From contig CAJXXJ010000215.1 in assembly GCA_913062745.1 (NCBI GenBank), positions 1 to 6,770 on the forward strand: a stretch of DNA of 6,770 nt, read 5' to 3'. The stretch's first letter is position 1; every line of letters begins with the position of its first letter. The DNA comes from an uncultured Phaeodactylibacter sp. Its GTDB lineage: Bacteria; Bacteroidota; Bacteroidia; Chitinophagales; Saprospiraceae. The notes beneath the pieces are model-generated. The model was not told the DNA's origin and did not search any database. It was given only the letters and a program-made list of their open reading frames with translations. Shown one piece after another: positions 6,566 through 6,770 of this stretch. A program made the position numbers and the translations under genes.

Positions 6566-6613
6566 GAGAAGAGCCCCGCTAAAATAGTTTTAGCGGGGCT
6601 CTTCTCATTTTTT
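6566..6613 (+). terminator. Very strong intrinsic terminator after the T9SS cargo gene
   Basis: A perfect 19-base stem (6566-6584 with 6588-6606, core AGCCCCGCTAAAA / TTTTAGCGGGGCT) closes on a three-base TAG loop and is followed by A and then T6 (6608-6613). It sits 50 bases after the stop codon at 6515. The minus-strand side lacks a comparable T-tract, so it should act mainly on plus-strand transcripts. Confidence 0.92.
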
Positions 6614-6727
6614 CATCAGGCGTATACCAGGATTACCCAAGTCATCGGGAACCAGAAGTTCAAACCAATTGTTTTGGATAGGTGAAAGAAGAAGGCTTTA
6701 CGGAATCTCCCTTTAATTTGTTTTTCT

Positions 6728-6770
6728 ATGACCCAAGATGTTTCTAATAGAAAGTATCGCCTCATCGAGA
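6728..6770 (+). CDS. Start of a possible gene, cut off by the right edge
   Basis: ATG at 6728 opens a frame MTQDVSNRKYRLIE that is still open at the window end after 14 codons. Just upstream is a T/A-rich stretch including TTAATTTG (6713-6720), one base off the TAnnTTTG -7 consensus, but it lies so close to the ATG that the message would be almost leaderless if it were used. The opening, with a charged residue run followed by LIE, resembles the start of small antitoxin-like or hypothetical Bacteroidota proteins. That resemblance is from memory of the pattern only and too short to assign a function. Confidence 0.45.
   Translation, partial: MTQDVSNRKYRLIE

Overview
The window looks like a chromosomal piece of a Bacteroidota bacterium, most likely a marine or sludge relative of Saprospiraceae/Lewinella. 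Three things suggest this: two secreted proteins end in a type IX secretion (T9SS) C-terminal sorting domain (PNPT...VYN..G pattern); promoter-like elements match the Bacteroidota TAnnTTTG consensus; and start codons follow A/T-rich leaders with no clear Shine-Dalgarno sequence. Base composition is moderate. No rRNA, tRNA, CRISPR array or transposase was seen.

Left part, minus strand (1-3026): a two-gene redox operon. The upstream gene (start at 3026, stop at 1656) encodes a cytoplasmic NAD(P)H/FAD-dependent oxidoreductase of the pyridine-nucleotide disulfide reductase fold. After 42 bases follows a polytopic membrane protein with a NapH/NosR/CcoG-like Cys motif (start at 1613). It runs off the left edge after 537 residues, so its C-terminus, where a ferredoxin-type part would be expected, is missing. 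The simplest inference is electron transfer from NAD(P)H through the flavoprotein to a membrane Fe-S protein. A G-rich direct repeat with G-quadruplex potential spans the stop codon between the two genes.

Middle (3027-3641): a 615-base divergent intergenic region with candidate promoters in both directions and a patch of inverted repeats at 3360-3470. No convincing gene was found in it.

Right part, plus strand: two separate secreted-protein genes, each followed by an intrinsic terminator. The first (3642-5540) is a 632-residue mosaic of signal peptide, choice-of-anchor-J-like jelly roll, CARDB-like domain, Omp28-like thioredoxin-fold domain with CGWC, and T9SS sorting domain. The second (5784-6515) is a 243-residue T9SS cargo with an unassigned beta-rich body. 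A very strong terminator (6566-6613) closes this section. A new reading frame probably begins at 6728 and is cut off by the right edge after 14 codons.

The redox operon and the secreted proteins share no obvious pathway. The most noteworthy item is the flavoprotein/membrane Fe-S pair with its atypical CSWVCGCGG cysteine cluster.
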